Shown piece after piece: positions 18,341 to 27,713 of a stretch of DNA of 64,000 nt. The DNA comes from GCA-2720975 sp964469565. GTDB lineage: Bacteria > Planctomycetota > UBA1135 > GCA-002686595. Below the pieces are notes generated by a model. It was not told the origin of the DNA and did no database searches. It saw only the letters and a list, made by a program, of their open reading frames with translations. The DNA is taken from NCBI GenBank assembly GCA_964469565.1, contig CAYXZD010000004.1, positions 1 to 64,000 of the forward strand. Direction: 5' to 3'. Within the stretch, counting starts at the first letter, position 1. Each line of letters opens with the position of its first letter. The position numbers and the translations under genes are program-made.

Positions 18341-18946
18341 GGCTATTCACCAATCCTAGAAAGAGGAATAGTCGGGCGAGGGAGAGAGCGCGGCGCTCTC
18401 TGAATCAGGCTAGCGGGTCTTGGGAGGACAGTCAAGTCCCCTCTTCGGCGGGTTTCCCACCCGAACCCGCAACAAGCCCATCCCCCACGATGGCGGACTA
18501 GGCTAACGCCGCCCACTACTACGCTGCCTAGATGATGCGAGCTCTGCCCCCAAAGCCAGAGCCACCTTCGCCCCCCACTTGCACGCGAACATTCTGATTC
18601 TCACCCCAAACAAACAATTCCACATGGGCCTTTAGGATCATTCGCGACACCCGATCCGATGCCTCCGCGTTCGACTTGATGGGCGTAAGGTGAAGTGAGC
18701 CGGGGGGGGAGAGTCGCCGGGCTACGCCCGTGGTGGCGGCCCGAGAAGAACCCCTGCAAGAATGGATGAGCCCCACCTCCGGGGAGTCGCCCCGATGGCA
18801 TCAGGCGCAGCCCTGCTAATCTCAAGACCTAAGCTGGGGTGCAATCCTATGCCAGGCCCGATAGCGTTCCTCGGCGATTCACGCCTCGCCATGGAGCAAG
18901 ATGTGTTCACAAAGCGGCGGCGGTTGTTCACCCACTTGAGAGAAGA
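18341..18946. other. Non-coding stretch of about 600 bp
   Basis: No frame with convincing protein character. It should include the promoter of the leftward 17648-18340 gene. A leftward open stretch (18528-18776) ends in a Gly-rich tail but has no supportable start or family. Confidence 0.4.
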
Positions 18947-20425
18947 TTAGGGCTTAATCGTCCAGGTGACGCCCACCGTGCTCCCGGTCTTTTCTTGAAG
19001 GGTCAACGTCTCAGCCACGCTGTCATGGATGTAGTTTGTGGTGGATTTGTTATTTCGCCTGACATCGACGGGCGGATTGGGAAACTCCCCAAGCACGACA
19101 TCAAGGCCCACTTTTTTGCTTGTCTTGACGTAACAGTGGAAGTCCACCGATGGTGCGATTTCAAAACCAAGGCCCGTCGGTTGGGCCAGGGATAGGCTCG
19201 CGATATTGTCGATCTTCTCCAATCTCAGTGCGTTGTTTCCTCCGAGGGCGGCTGATGGGTCGACGTACCACTCGAAGGGAGAGAAGGCTCTACCCACGGT
19301 CTGCTCCAAATCGAATGCGTGCCAACCTCCGTCTCGGTCGGCGAGTACTGGCACATAGGTCGTGTGGGCTGGGGCCGTGAAGACTTGCTTATCGAGCACT
19401 CGCAAAAGCGCTTCTTGCCTCAGAGTGCTCCAATCGTGTAGCGGGCTGTGCTCAACCCAAGTCAGAGTCGGGCTACCGGACATGGCGTGCCAGGCTTGGG
19501 TCCAATTCGTTTGATCCAAGAGGTGGTCATAAACTGGCTTGCCCCCGAGCACGTAGTGGCTGAAGAGCAAGGTTGACTGAAGATTGCGAATCATATCCGT
19601 GGTGGGATCGATGGCCTTGCTGACTGGGTCGATGTCCAGGCTGGAGCATCTCAGGTAGTCGAAGGTCAGTAGAGGATCAGTTGGAGGGCCACCGAACATC
19701 TCGGGGTCAATCAAGACATCCCGCGTAGCGGAGTCCATCGCATAGCTGTAAGGCAACGAGGTGGGGCCGGTGTGGACCGCAGTCGCAGCGAAATGCAGCC
19801 CATCATCAGTGTCGCAATGCCGGGCAGAAAACGAAGCCGCCGCCCCTGCTCCCATTGAGAACCCGATGGCGTAGTACCTGCCGGTGTCTACTGTATAACT
19901 GAAGGCGGTGGCTTGAACTGTAGCCACCTGATCTAGCGCTGCCTTGACATTCACTTGCGAGTATTCAATGCCAAAGTTTTTCGTATGGGCACCGAGCGGA
20001 GCGACCACGATCCAGCCTCGTTCCATGGCCAATCGAAAGAAGCTCGTATCTTCAAACAGGCTCTTCTCTGTTTGCCCATAGGCATGAAAAAGGACGAGCA
20101 CCGGAGCTGGAACGAGCGGAGTCCTAGGGATTCCAAGGAGGTACGACTCCGCCCAAGGGCTACCTGGAACATACGGGATGTCAAACTTGAGAATCATGCC
20201 AGAGGGCCCCATGGCACCAACCAAAGGCGGAGCCGCCCGCCCCATCGGGTTCCCAAACGTCCCTCCCAGAAACGTCTCAGGATCCTCATCAATCCCAACC
20301 CAGACCCCATCCTCCCGCAAAACCTTCCCGGCGGGCCCCCCCGCCCCTTGCCCGAACCCCTCCGGGGCAAGCGCAATGAGTGCAGCGACAATGATTGAGC
20401 TAAGAACAAGTGAACGAGTTTGCAT
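18947..20425 (-). CDS. Secreted alpha/beta hydrolase (esterase/PHB-depolymerase-like), paralogue of 34971-36479
   Basis: From the ATG at 20425 the product has 492 residues, with a signal peptide (MQTRSLVLSSIIVAALIALA, cut near GFGQ). A frame start 40 codons upstream is unlikely. After a conserved LREDGVWVGIDEDPETFLGG segment comes an alpha/beta-hydrolase core: VPAPVLVLFHAYGQ (oxyanion region) and the nucleophile elbow IGFSMGAGAAASF (GxSxG). The C-terminal ~150 residues form a second, beta-rich domain ending in GVTWTIKP. The closest relative in the window is the rightward gene at 34971; they share the N-terminal motif, the elbow and the last residues. The substrate is unknown; secreted polyester or carbohydrate esters are plausible. 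Confidence 0.8.
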   Translation of the reverse strand: MQTRSLVLSSIIVAALIALAPEGFGQGAGGPAGKVLREDGVWVGIDEDPETFLGGTFGNPMGRAAPPLVGAMGPSGMILKFDIPYVPGSPWAESYLLGIPRTPLVPAPVLVLFHAYGQTEKSLFEDTSFFRLAMERGWIVVAPLGAHTKNFGIEYSQVNVKAALDQVATVQATAFSYTVDTGRYYAIGFSMGAGAAASFSARHCDTDDGLHFAATAVHTGPTSLPYSYAMDSATRDVLIDPEMFGGPPTDPLLTFDYLRCSSLDIDPVSKAIDPTTDMIRNLQSTLLFSHYVLGGKPVYDHLLDQTNWTQAWHAMSGSPTLTWVEHSPLHDWSTLRQEALLRVLDKQVFTAPAHTTYVPVLADRDGGWHAFDLEQTVGRAFSPFEWYVDPSAALGGNNALRLEKIDNIASLSLAQPTGLGFEIAPSVDFHCYVKTSKKVGLDVVLGEFPNPPVDVRRNNKSTTNYIHDSVAETLTLQEKTGSTVGVTWTIKP

Positions 20426-21421
20426 CGAATAATGGTGGCTGAAAGCCAACGGGAAATAGCGAGAATGCGGACTGTCTCGCGAGACACCCCACGCAGCGAA
20501 AAATGCAGGGACGAAGCCCCCCTGCATTAGTTCCAAGTTACCCAATCCACCAGAACCTGCAATCCCCCACTCTGCAGGTCGAGCTCGTTGGCCCCAAGAG
20601 CCCCTCTACGGCCTACCTCAGAGGCATTTGGGCCGATTGAGGAGCAACCCCCAAACCCAACCGCCGCCCCCAATCTTCGAGTGGTCCTGGACCCGCAGTA
20701 CGATTGGCGGCGGCCTGACACCCGGAGGGCTGAGTTTGGGGCGGAGCGGGTGGACGAGGGCGTGTCAGGGACACGTGCTATCGTGCCCATAGGAACGGGT
20801 CCGCTTGAGGGGCTTCAGCCCGGGCGGCCCCTGCACCAGGAGTCAGCCATACCACATGAATCCAATGCAATCCCGCAACTGGGTCGCGCAGAGGCTGAGG
20901 ATCTCTAGAACGCCATCCGCAAAGTCAATTCACTCTCCACTGGGCGTAGGAGAGGTACGAACAAGGGGGGAACTTTCCTGCTGGGGCCATCTGCACCCTC
21001 GGCGTTGGCGGCCGTGAACAAGCCCTGAGCGTGTGAACGAGCATCCCGCCTTGCAATGGCGCCGGTCATCCCAAGGCGCGGAAGTTCCCTGTTGGTTGCA
21101 CACCGAGGCAGATCATCGCAGTGCCAGCTGAGTTCAATAATGCGAAAAGGGAGGCTCGCGCCCCTCCAACACCGCCAACACCAATCCGCACTATTGACCT
21201 CTCGTGTGCCAACAAGCACTATGCCCATCATGGTGGGAGGTTTGGGAGAGCCACCTACTTGCTAAGCTCCACCCCATCGCCGCGTCCCCGCAGCTCGATC
21301 ACCGCAGACAACATGAAAGACACGCAAAAGGGACTCACCCATCATGGACAGTGCCGCACTGACATGCACACACTGCTGATCAACCATGCGTATGCCTCAG
21401 AGCATGCAGGACGTGGCTAAT
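20426..21421. other. Long non-coding stretch before the polysaccharide locus
   Basis: About 1 kb between divergent genes. It must carry the promoters of the leftward hydrolase and of the rightward polysaccharide arm. A leftward open stretch (20527-20790) ends LQSGGLQVLVDWVTWN and might be the decayed end of a secreted protein, but no start or homologue can be supported. Confidence 0.4.
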
Positions 21422-22288
21422 ATGCAGCCATTACAGCGAACGTTGCGCTTCATAACCCAACACCCTCTGACATCCGACCGACCGGCGGCTGCATTGGCTC
21501 GCTTCGTCGGCTGGCAGGTGAAGAGTCGGCTGAGAACGCAGTGTGTCGTCGAGTGGATCGATGGGGCAAAGCTGGTGGTTCGCCGGGGCATGACTGGCGC
21601 CACTGGAAACATCTATTGTGGCCTGCACGAATTCACCGACATGGCTTTCCTGATACACATGCTCCGTGAAGACGACTTATTTGTTGACGTAGGCGCAAAT
21701 ATTGGGAGCTACACGGTTCTTGGGTCCAAGGTCTGTCGCGCAAAGGTACTTGCGATTGAGCCCGACCCTGGGAGCATCAAGTCTCTCATGCTGAATCTAC
21801 ATGAGAATAGAATCGAAGAGAGTGTGAGGGTTGAAGCTACTGCCGTTGGGTCGGAGGCTGGATTCGTCCAATTTACCACGGGCCTTGATACGATGAACCA
21901 AGTTGCTGTCACCCCTTGCTCGGAAGTGCGGACCCGTCAAGTACCAATCACTACCCTTGATACACTCCTCCATGAGCAGGATCCGACCATGATGAAGTTG
22001 GATATCGAAGGAGGAGAGGCCGAAGCCTTGCGCGGAGCCAAGGCGACTCTGGCAAATCCGTCACTCCTGGCGGTGGAGACAGAGAGCAATGACACGTCAG
22101 TGAAGGAGACCCTCAAGTCATCTGGATTCACGAGGGTTTTTTATTCTCCCTTCGATCGCCAGATCCATGTGACATCCCAAGGTGTCGTAACTCAAGGCAA
22201 CAACCACCTGTATGTCCGAGACCCAGCCCGCTGCCAAGCACGTGTTGCGGAGGCTCCCCGGAGAAAGATCCTGAATCACGATGTCTAG
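21422..22288 (+). CDS. FkbM-family SAM-dependent methyltransferase
   Basis: The product has 288 residues from ATG 21422, chosen because the FkbM-like N-terminus begins MQPLQRTLRF; in-frame ATGs at 21386 and upstream are possible. SAM-binding motif I is LFVDVGANIGSYTVL, the acidic loop is VLAIEPDPGS, and the conserved LDIEGGEAEALRGA is the signature of the FkbM family. Such enzymes O-methylate sugars or other small molecules and are frequent in polysaccharide gene clusters. It is the first gene of the rightward arm, 24 bp before the flippase. Confidence 0.88.
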   Translation: MQPLQRTLRFITQHPLTSDRPAAALARFVGWQVKSRLRTQCVVEWIDGAKLVVRRGMTGATGNIYCGLHEFTDMAFLIHMLREDDLFVDVGANIGSYTVLGSKVCRAKVLAIEPDPGSIKSLMLNLHENRIEESVRVEATAVGSEAGFVQFTTGLDTMNQVAVTPCSEVRTRQVPITTLDTLLHEQDPTMMKLDIEGGEAEALRGAKATLANPSLLAVETESNDTSVKETLKSSGFTRVFYSPFDRQIHVTSQGVVTQGNNHLYVRDPARCQARVAEAPRRKILNHDV

Positions 22289-22312
22289 CCTTGGAGTTCG
22301 AGAAGATGTCAG

Positions 22313-23614
22313 GTGGACAATGCTATGACTCTTGCACTTTTTAGCAAGAAACTTGGACTTCACGTAGGCAGCGAATTGATCGAGGACGCCACCTATGCCG
22401 GCTTGGCCCAGGCGATCAGTCGGGGTTCCCTCGTCCTAGCTGCGATGATTCTCGCTGGGGGGCTCCAGATTCCGGAGTTTGCAGCCTATGCATACTTTCA
22501 ACTCACGGTGAACATGCTTGCCGGTTATGCGGGGCTGGGGGTTGGCGTGACGGCCGCGAAGTGCTTTGCCTTAGTGAGCGTTGCCCCCGAGAAAGCCCGT
22601 GACGATATTGCAGCACTGTGGCTCATCACCTTTTTTTCCGCGGTCGCCGTCGCCGCGGTTGCGTTCCTTCTTGGAGATTTTATTCTTGGAGAAGGCACTA
22701 GAATCCCACGGATGTGCTATTCGGTCGCCATTGCGACAATTGTAGTGGGGGTTGTTCCCGCCGGAGGGATTAATGGGCTTGAGGCCTTCCGCGAGAGCCT
22801 TGCCCTATCAGTTATTGTCGGTCTCGTCACCATTGCCGGTGCCTTTATCGCACGTTGGGCAGAGTCTCTTGAGATTGCTGTCTGGACGCTGACCCTGGCA
22901 TTCTTGGTAAGAAGTGTAGGTGACACGCTCATCACGCTAGCGCGAACCGGATGGCCCAAACTCAATTGGGGCAAGAACAGGCTGCACGCGGCCCTACAAA
23001 GAGTTCTTGCGATGATCGGCCCCATGGCCTTGGTTAGCCTTCTGGCAGCTTCGGGGGTGTGGATAGTCGGGAGAATTGTGCTTGACGCGAAAGGCGATCT
23101 TGAGTTCGCGCAATATGCAATCGGAATGCAATGGTATGCACTAGGTCTATTCGTGCCGAGCATTCTTGCCAGGATTGTGTTTGCCCGGCAGGTCAGAATG
23201 GGAATGGACGAGTTAGAGGCATCCGGCGAGCATCGAATGGCTCTACTTCATCGAGGCATCAGGCTCTCCTTCACCGGCAGTATACTCGTTGTGTTGGTTG
23301 GTGTTGCTACGGGACCATTCATCGTGCGATTCTATGGGCCGCATTATGCCAAGGAGGCCTGGCTGGTCTCGGGCTTCTTGCTGGCCTCTACGTTTGTATC
23401 TTCAGCTAACCTCGTGGGGAATGCGCTCGTGGCCCGAAACCGCCAAGGCCTCTGGCTATTGCTGACTATAGTATGGGCCATTCTCTTGATTTCGAGTGCG
23501 CTAGCCATGAATCGCATGGGCTGTGTAGGAGCTGCCGTGAGTTTTGGAGGCTCTGGCCTTATTCTGTTCGGGCTGGCCTATATGCTTGTGCGTCGAAGCG
23601 AGGCTGCCCGATGA
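22313..23614 (+). CDS. Polysaccharide flippase-like membrane protein (Wzx/MATE-like)
   Basis: A 433-residue integral membrane protein with about 12 hydrophobic segments, an arrangement typical of the Wzx/oligosaccharide-flippase (MOP) superfamily. It starts at GTG 22313, or at the in-frame ATG 22325. Conserved-looking features are LAQAISRGSLVLAAMILAGG at the N-terminus and RFYGPHYAKEAWLVSGFLLA near the C-terminus, as in polysaccharide biosynthesis proteins. It would move lipid-linked repeat units across the inner membrane. It lies between the methyltransferase and the decayed duplicate segment. Confidence 0.82.
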   Translation: MDNAMTLALFSKKLGLHVGSELIEDATYAGLAQAISRGSLVLAAMILAGGLQIPEFAAYAYFQLTVNMLAGYAGLGVGVTAAKCFALVSVAPEKARDDIAALWLITFFSAVAVAAVAFLLGDFILGEGTRIPRMCYSVAIATIVVGVVPAGGINGLEAFRESLALSVIVGLVTIAGAFIARWAESLEIAVWTLTLAFLVRSVGDTLITLARTGWPKLNWGKNRLHAALQRVLAMIGPMALVSLLAASGVWIVGRIVLDAKGDLEFAQYAIGMQWYALGLFVPSILARIVFARQVRMGMDELEASGEHRMALLHRGIRLSFTGSILVVLVGVATGPFIVRFYGPHYAKEAWLVSGFLLASTFVSSANLVGNALVARNRQGLWLLLTIVWAILLISSALAMNRMGCVGAAVSFGGSGLILFGLAYMLVRRSEAAR

Positions 23615-23789
23615 ATAGTGTCCACCTGCCGCTCCTGTCTACAAGCAATTGCGTCTTGCCTTTGACACAGGCGTTCTCTCTGAGTTCGATGCTGTTGCAC
23701 TGGGTCGAGTCGCATGCCGGTTGCGATGTTCCAATCGCCTCAATCGCACGATTCTTGCCGGGAAGTCCAACACTGAGTCGAAGACGGTT

Positions 23790-23916
23790 CAAGCGTAAGA
23801 GACTGAGCCCTGATTGCTGGGGAGGGACCGTTGCGAGGGGCGAGTTCCCATTCCAATCACCCATGAACTGGGTGCCGGCAGTTGTTGTCCGTCGTTTGGA
23901 GCATCCCGATGATTGA
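23790..23916 (+). pseudogene. Remnant of an acetyltransferase C-terminus (duplicate of 25100-25205)
   Basis: The nucleotide sequence ending at 23916 (encoding ...PAVVVRRLEHPDD) closely matches the end of the intact acetyltransferase at 24690-25205 (...PATVVRRLEHPYE). Only the last ~40 codons are recognisable; the preceding 23611-23790 shows no clear family. The following ATG overlap with a polymerase-like frame is also duplicated, so this is one end of a tandem duplication. Confidence 0.75.
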
Positions 23917-24470
23917 CTCGAGTGCAACACCACTCCTAGACAGCCACGGGCGCTGGCCTTCTCGTGCCTCATGCATGGTTGTTCCCATAGTCGGGCTCAG
24001 CTTTGTTCCGCAACCTAGAGCAGTGGTTAGTTTCTTCGCATTGGGAGCATTTGCCTTACTGGGCAGACTGCAGGCGCTTCAGGCACTCGCCCTGCTCTGC
24101 CTATATAGCATATGTAGCAAGGGAGCCGCGCCCGAGGTGTCATCGAATTCTAGTCTCCGGTTCATCGCGTTAGTGATAGCGGCCACCTCCGTACCTCTCC
24201 GAGGGGGGCGCAGGCTGCATGTGTTTCCCCTGACGACGAGCGGACTCGGGATTGTCTTGCTTGTGCATTCACTACTTTTCAGCACTCTACCCGAAGTTTC
24301 GACGCGCAAGGCATTTTCCGGGACACTGAGCGCTGTGGCCATTGTTTCTGGTTGGATTAGACTTACTGAAGCACAGTGTCCCGCTTATCCGAGCAGTTAT
24401 TTACGGGGTTGATCGTAGTGCTCGTTACCAGCCTGCCCCCCGTAACTCTGTTCACTCTGGGTTGTATGCT
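23909..24470 (+). pseudogene. Truncated, frameshifted paralogue of the O-antigen polymerase/ligase-like gene
   Basis: From ATG 23909 the frame mirrors the first ~170 residues of the intact gene at 25198: both have LGRLQALQALALL, RLHVFPL and VHSLLFS. It then shifts frame near 24375. The continuation SEQLFTGLIVVLVTSLPP in another frame matches SRQLFMGLIAVLIASLPL of the intact copy, showing a frameshift of a once longer gene. After about 24470 similarity ends and a sulfotransferase-like tail begins, so a deletion or recombination fused two genes. Confidence 0.82.
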
Positions 24471-24693
24471 CTTGGTGCATTCGCAAGTAATCCGACCGGT
24501 ATACCGCGCACTGTTGCCGAGTCAGCGATTACGGCGTGCAATGATAAACCGCCTGGCGGCGTGGAGGTCCAGACCTGTGAAGCGCCTGAACGCGGTCCTT
24601 CGTTTTGAACTTTATGAGGAGTACTATTCGACCGAAGTTGCACAAGTAGAGAAACTTCTAGGTTGCGACCTGAGCGCTTGGAGGAATGAGTGA
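24471..24693 (+). pseudogene. C-terminal remnant resembling a sulfotransferase
   Basis: The last ~70 codons read PSQRLRRAMINRLAAW...LRFELYEEYYSTEVAQVE and end LLGCDLSAWRNE, the usual tail of PAPS-dependent sulfotransferases (an Arg/Glu helix followed by a conserved LLGxDLSxW). The N-terminal catalytic half (PAPS-binding P-loop) is missing, so it cannot be functional alone. It suggests that the locus once sulfated or otherwise decorated its polysaccharide. The stop overlaps the acetyltransferase GTG. Confidence 0.6.
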
Positions 24694-25205
24694 TAGGCCA
24701 AGTGATTTCATGGATTGCTCTTAGAGCCATTGCCCTCCCTCCAGCCACTCGGTGCTTTACCTTGAAGCGATGCCTCCTCAGGATTGCTGGTCATACTGTG
24801 GGTAGCAATGTGAGGATATGCTCTAGTGTGGCGATTCTGGTGCAGGGGCGATTGGTGGTCGGCGATGATGCCTGGATTGGGCACCAGACCATGATTGTGG
24901 GAGGCGAAGCCGATGTCCGAATAGGATCCCGGGTGGATATTGCACCTAGAGTTCTGATCGCAACAGGCACACACGAGGTTTTGCTCGGCAGGGGTAAGGC
25001 AGCGGGTGCGGGATACTCGAGTCCCGTCGTCATTGGAAACGGAGTGTGGGTCGGTGCGAACGCGACGATTCTTGGAGGAAGCGTGATTGGAGAGTGCTCA
25101 ATTGTTGCTGCGGGATCCGTTGTGAGGGGCGAATTCCCTCGCCGGTCGCTGATCGCGGGAGTGCCGGCAACTGTTGTCCGTCGACTGGAACATCCCTATG
25201 AGTGA
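24690..25205 (+). CDS. Hexapeptide-repeat acetyltransferase (CapG/WbbJ-like)
   Basis: A 171-residue left-handed beta-helix acyltransferase starting at GTG 24690, overlapping the preceding remnant stop. It shows hexapeptide turns (VGDDAWIGHQTMIVGG, ADVRIGSRVDIAPRVLIATG) and the catalytic-type VLIATGTHEV segment. The C-terminal coils carry VIGNGVWVGANATILGGS and end SLIAGVPATVVRRLEHPYE. Enzymes of this group O- or N-acetylate sugars in surface polysaccharides using acetyl-CoA. The following polymerase-like gene starts inside its last codons (ATG at 25198), so translation is probably coupled. Confidence 0.88.
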   Translation: MIGQVISWIALRAIALPPATRCFTLKRCLLRIAGHTVGSNVRICSSVAILVQGRLVVGDDAWIGHQTMIVGGEADVRIGSRVDIAPRVLIATGTHEVLLGRGKAAGAGYSSPVVIGNGVWVGANATILGGSVIGECSIVAAGSVVRGEFPRRSLIAGVPATVVRRLEHPYE

Positions 25206-26574
25206 GCTTGGTGCAACACGACAGATGACAAGACAGGGGCAATGGCCATCTCGTTCTTTGTGCCTTGTCGTTCTCATGATCGGCCTCCGTTTTGTACCTC
25301 TCCCCGGAGCGGAAGCTAGTTACTTAGCATTGGGAGCATATGCCTGGCTGGGCAGGCTGCAAGCTCTTCAAGCACTCGCGCTGCTCTGGCTGTTTAATAT
25401 GTTGAGCAGCGGTGTCGCGCCTGAGGTACCCTCGATCTCCAGTCTACGGTTTGTCGTGTTTTTGTCAGCGGCCATCTCAGTGCTTCTCCGAGGGCGAGAT
25501 AGGCTGCACGTGTTTCCTCTGATGACCATCGGAGTTGGAGCGGCCTTGGTTGTTCATTCGCTCCTTTTTAGCCGCGTTCCCGAGGTCTCACTCCTCAAGG
25601 CATTGTCATGGACGATGGTCGTTACAACAGTGTTTTCTGGTTGGATAGGGCTTGCTGAGGCCCAACGTTCCCACTTATCCAGGCAGTTGTTCATGGGACT
25701 GATCGCCGTGCTCATTGCCAGCCTGCCCCTCATGGCCTTACCTGTGGGTTATCTGAGGAATGGGACGGGCTTCCAAGGTATCCTGAACCATCCACAGGTC
25801 CTGGGTCCCACCATGGGACTCCTCGGCGCTTGGTCTATGTCTCGGATGTTATGCGTGCGACATCCCAGTTGGTTTCTTATTCTACTCGGTGGGGCCAGCA
25901 CTGCTGTGGTCCTCATGTCAGAAGCGCGAGTTGCCGGTGTGGCCATGCTACTTGGTCTCGTGAGTTCGCTTTTTCTCTCACCTGTGTTTGCCGGATTGCA
26001 GTGCACGCAAGTGGCGCTAGGCTTGCGAAGCCGGCGAGTCTGGGCACTCGTTTTGCTGGCTGCCCCAGTTGCTGTTTTTCACTCTCCCCAGATTGGAGCG
26101 GGGATCTCGCAATTCCTGTCAAAATCAGGCCGTGCAGGTACAACTTCATTGTTCGAAGCCTATGACTTGTCGCGTGGGCCCCTTATTGCCCAGATGCAGG
26201 CGAACATTCATGAACACCCATGGACCGGGATTGGCTTCGGGGTTGCATCAGATTCAGGCACAATGCTGATTACCCGGGACCCCGCATTGGGCCTGCCGGT
26301 CGGGGCTGCAGTCGAGAAAGGGGTGGCCTTCCTAGCTATTGTCGAGGAATTGGGGGTTTTAGGCGCGGCCCTTGTCGGCCTTTGGATGTGTGCCCTGCTT
26401 CGAGGTGCAGTGCGTAGTGGAACTGCTCCCTTCGCTGTGACCCTGACTATCCTTTTTCTTAATATGGGCGAGTCTACGTTCTTCTCACCCGGCGGATTCG
26501 GTCTCCTGAGTTTGCTCCTGCTTGGCTGGGCGTTTACATGTGATCAAACTAAAGTGGAAGGTGCCTGTGTCTGA
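25198..26574 (+). CDS. O-antigen polymerase/ligase-like membrane protein (Wzy/WaaL-type)
   Basis: The product has 458 residues from ATG 25198, overlapping the acetyltransferase stop by 8 bp. It is strongly hydrophobic, with about 10-12 transmembrane segments. A long periplasmic loop in the second half contains GAGISQFLSKSGRAGTTSLF and IHEHPWTGIGFGVASDSG, the H-P-x-x-G-x-G pattern of the O-antigen ligase/polymerase (Wzy_C) superfamily. It would polymerise or ligate lipid-linked repeat units outside the inner membrane. A decayed copy of its N-terminal half lies upstream at 23909-24470. Confidence 0.82.
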   Translation: MSELGATRQMTRQGQWPSRSLCLVVLMIGLRFVPLPGAEASYLALGAYAWLGRLQALQALALLWLFNMLSSGVAPEVPSISSLRFVVFLSAAISVLLRGRDRLHVFPLMTIGVGAALVVHSLLFSRVPEVSLLKALSWTMVVTTVFSGWIGLAEAQRSHLSRQLFMGLIAVLIASLPLMALPVGYLRNGTGFQGILNHPQVLGPTMGLLGAWSMSRMLCVRHPSWFLILLGGASTAVVLMSEARVAGVAMLLGLVSSLFLSPVFAGLQCTQVALGLRSRRVWALVLLAAPVAVFHSPQIGAGISQFLSKSGRAGTTSLFEAYDLSRGPLIAQMQANIHEHPWTGIGFGVASDSGTMLITRDPALGLPVGAAVEKGVAFLAIVEELGVLGAALVGLWMCALLRGAVRSGTAPFAVTLTILFLNMGESTFFSPGGFGLLSLLLLGWAFTCDQTKVEGACV

Positions 26575-27706
26575 GCCTGTATGGATTTGGCAACGAATTA
26601 TCTCGCCCCATGTGGCGGGGCTCGCGGGGGCCCTGGCTGCACAAGGCCGGAACGTAGTTTATGTTACAGGGCAAGAAATGACCCCTGATCGGAGGAAGCA
26701 GGGCTGGAAGGTCCCTGACTTGGGATCGGCGGCACTTGAAATCGCCGCAGAAGGAGGAGATATTTCCCGCCTCATTGAGTTGGCTCCGCCCGAGGCCATT
26801 CACATCTGCCAGGGGATCCGTGGAAACAGACATATCAGTGCAGTCCAACGGCAACTCGCGCGTGCAAGGCGACGTCAATGGATCCAGCTTGAAACGATAC
26901 GTGAGGGTGGCTTGCGGGGGCCTGTAAAGCGGGGTGTGTACCGCCACCTATTTGCTAAATCGTTGCCAGCGCTCGAAGGAATCCTTGCCATTGGCCAAAG
27001 GACGAAGAGTTGGATCGAAGCCAGAGGAGTGCCTGCTGGTCATGTGTACCCGTTCGCGTATTTTCTACCCGAATGGAAGTGGGAGACGCCATCACACCAT
27101 CGAACGGGAGCGAACTTCCGCTTCCTATTCGTTGGGCAGTTTATTCCCCGCAAACGTCTAGATCTCCTGATTGCCAACCTTTCCAAGCTGAATGCCCCAG
27201 GAGTCGAACTCACTGTCATCGGCTCTGGGCAACTGGAAGGAAAACTGAAGCAGATGGCACATGATAAACTTGGTATCAAGCGGATCCGTTGGGTTGGAAA
27301 ACTGCCCATGGAATCAGTTCGAGGCGAGATGGCAGAGGCCGATTGCCTAGTCCTACCTAGTGATCATGATGGATGGGGCGCAGTAGTCTCGGAGGCGCTC
27401 ATGGTCGGGACACCGGTGATCTGCTCCGACAGATGTGGGGCTGCCGGGGTTGTAATTGAGAGCGATACAGGAGGAGTCTTCGCAGCGAAAGACGGTGCGG
27501 GGCTCACCAACCTCCTCAAAGCGGCAGTCAATGAGGGTCGGCAATCGCCAGGCCAAAGAACTGCCCTGGCCTCTTGGGCGCGATGCCTTGGTGCCGCCAG
27601 TGGTGCGGAGTACTTGAATGACATCATCGCCAACCATACGAATGGCGGCCCGGTGCCAGTCCCGCCATGGATCACGAAAGCAGCGCAACCTAGCACAAAC
27701 GCCTAA
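26540..27706 (+). CDS. Glycosyltransferase family 4 protein
   Basis: The product has 388 residues from GTG 26540, chosen because family members start with a KxxWKVPxSEPVWIWQRI-type segment; a TTG at 26522 is also open. The GT-B fold is visible: an N-terminal Rossmann half, then FRFLFVGQFIPRKRLDLLI at the start of the donor domain and ADCLVLPSDHDGWGAVVSEA, the E-x7-E-like GT4 signature. It transfers a sugar from a nucleotide donor to a lipid-linked acceptor on the cytoplasmic face. It overlaps the polymerase gene and is 7 bp from the next glycosyltransferase. Confidence 0.87.
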   Translation: MIKLKWKVPVSEPVWIWQRIISPHVAGLAGALAAQGRNVVYVTGQEMTPDRRKQGWKVPDLGSAALEIAAEGGDISRLIELAPPEAIHICQGIRGNRHISAVQRQLARARRRQWIQLETIREGGLRGPVKRGVYRHLFAKSLPALEGILAIGQRTKSWIEARGVPAGHVYPFAYFLPEWKWETPSHHRTGANFRFLFVGQFIPRKRLDLLIANLSKLNAPGVELTVIGSGQLEGKLKQMAHDKLGIKRIRWVGKLPMESVRGEMAEADCLVLPSDHDGWGAVVSEALMVGTPVICSDRCGAAGVVIESDTGGVFAAKDGAGLTNLLKAAVNEGRQSPGQRTALASWARCLGAASGAEYLNDIIANHTNGGPVPVPPWITKAAQPSTNA

Positions 27707-27713
27707 CCACCAG

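Noticed and set aside
18528..18776. Leftward open stretch with a Gly-rich tail
   Set aside because: No signal peptide, start context or recognisable family; composition is typical of GC-rich random frames.
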